From Pseudohalocynthiibacter aestuariivivens (GTDB lineage Bacteria > Pseudomonadota > Alphaproteobacteria > Rhodobacterales > Rhodobacteraceae): 64,000 nt of DNA. Of the stretch, positions 63,808-64,000 are shown piece after piece. The stretch covers positions 186,001 through 250,000 of the forward strand of contig NZ_JAGFNU010000003.1 in NCBI RefSeq assembly GCF_018457175.1, in the 5' to 3' direction. Made by a program: the position numbers and the translations under genes. The number at the start of each line of letters is the position of its first letter. The first letter of the stretch is position 1. Below the pieces are notes generated by a model, which was given only the letters and a program-made list of their open reading frames with translations, was not told the DNA's origin and searched no databases.

Positions 63808-64000
63808 TCACACCTTTACCATATTCTGTTTCCAGCTTTCGGGAAGCGAGCCAAACCGCTGTTCCACAAACGCATATTGCGGGGCAAGAACACGCTGAAG
63901 CGCATTCCTTGCACTGTCTTCCATGGGAATTTCAATGCCCTTGTGAACATATCCGGTCAGATCGCCTGGTCGATAATAAATGCCCAAAAACTTGCAGAGT
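63808..64000 (-). CDS. 3' end of an unrecognised gene directly upstream of nuoD
   Basis: The last 63 codons of a frame that enters from the right edge and stops one base before the nuoD start. The product ends [20 protein letters not shown], then a helical part with [20 protein letters not shown] and [12 protein letters not shown]. This does not match the NuoC C-terminus (which has GYxEVRYD and a PW ending). A helix-turn pattern with a terminal LAPQYxFVExRFG-LPxxW segment somewhat resembles the C-termini of sulfotransferases, but similarity is weak and I do not assign a function. Confidence 0.5.
   Translation of the reverse strand, partial: LCKFLGIYYRPGDLTGYVHKGIEIPMEDSARNALQRVLAPQYAFVEQRFGSLPESWKQNMVKV

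Overview
The window reads as chromosomal DNA of an alphaproteobacterium of the order Rhodobacterales, most likely the Roseobacter group. The evidence is a complex I (nuo) operon carrying the accessory genes typical of this order (DUF5333, DUF5337, a carboxymuconolactone-decarboxylase-fold protein, NuoE with a helix-hairpin-helix tail), a form II CO-dehydrogenase-like cluster, a TAXI-type TRAP transporter and a perfect CtrA box. I cannot name the genus. I saw no rRNA, tRNA, insertion sequence, prophage or CRISPR array.

Layout. 1-6952 (minus strand) is a molybdenum-hydroxylase cluster: MoxR ATPase (coxD-like), VWA protein (coxE-like), a DUF1203 protein, an XdhC/CoxI factor, a molybdopterin-binding protein, coxS and the 5' part of form II coxL, which leaves the window. 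7066-9187 holds a LysE exporter, an unrecognised 310-residue protein and a DUF1127 protein. 9385-12814 (plus) is pyrC-pyrE-dnaB, with a hairpin on the pyrC start and phased DnaA-box-like 9-mers before dnaB. 12936-19753 (plus) carries a 2-oxoglutarate/Fe(II) oxygenase, alr, mlaE, mlaF, an AT-rich islet with a small membrane-protein gene and a broken second one, a PqiA-like protein, radA and cvpA. 19804-26423 (minus) is a self-contained module: DctB-type kinase, DctD-type regulator, TAXI binding protein and fused TRAP permease. It separates cvpA from purF. 26560-31561 (plus) is purF, an SDR gene, surE, pcm and an NlpD-like lipoprotein. 31606-34170 (minus) is tatA-tatB-tatC plus a DUF815 ATPase. 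34390-41314 is mixed: a small ABM-like protein, a WYL regulator, an orphan ABC ATPase, an SSS symporter, AlkC, an SDR-like protein and a Hint-domain protein. 41368-44656 (plus) has prfC and a DEAD-box helicase. From 44731 to the right edge (minus) runs one long operon read right to left: an unrecognised partial gene, nuoD, a 50-codon ORF, nuoE, HhH protein, DUF5337, nuoF, DUF5333, nuoG, a lipoprotein, nuoH, nuoI, CMD-fold protein, nuoJ, a 30-codon ORF, nuoK, nuoL, nuoM, nuoN, birA, coaX and RNase J.

The points most worth a second look are two unlisted microprotein ORFs in the nuo operon, both with GTG starts overlapping the upstream stop codon; a DctD-type regulator that has lost the GAFTGA sigma-54 loop; the stem-loop ending four bases before the pyrC ATG; three DnaA-box-like 9-mers at exact 11-bp spacing before dnaB; and the CtrA-box-headed AT-rich islet with a 10-bp tandem duplication and an interrupted membrane-protein gene.
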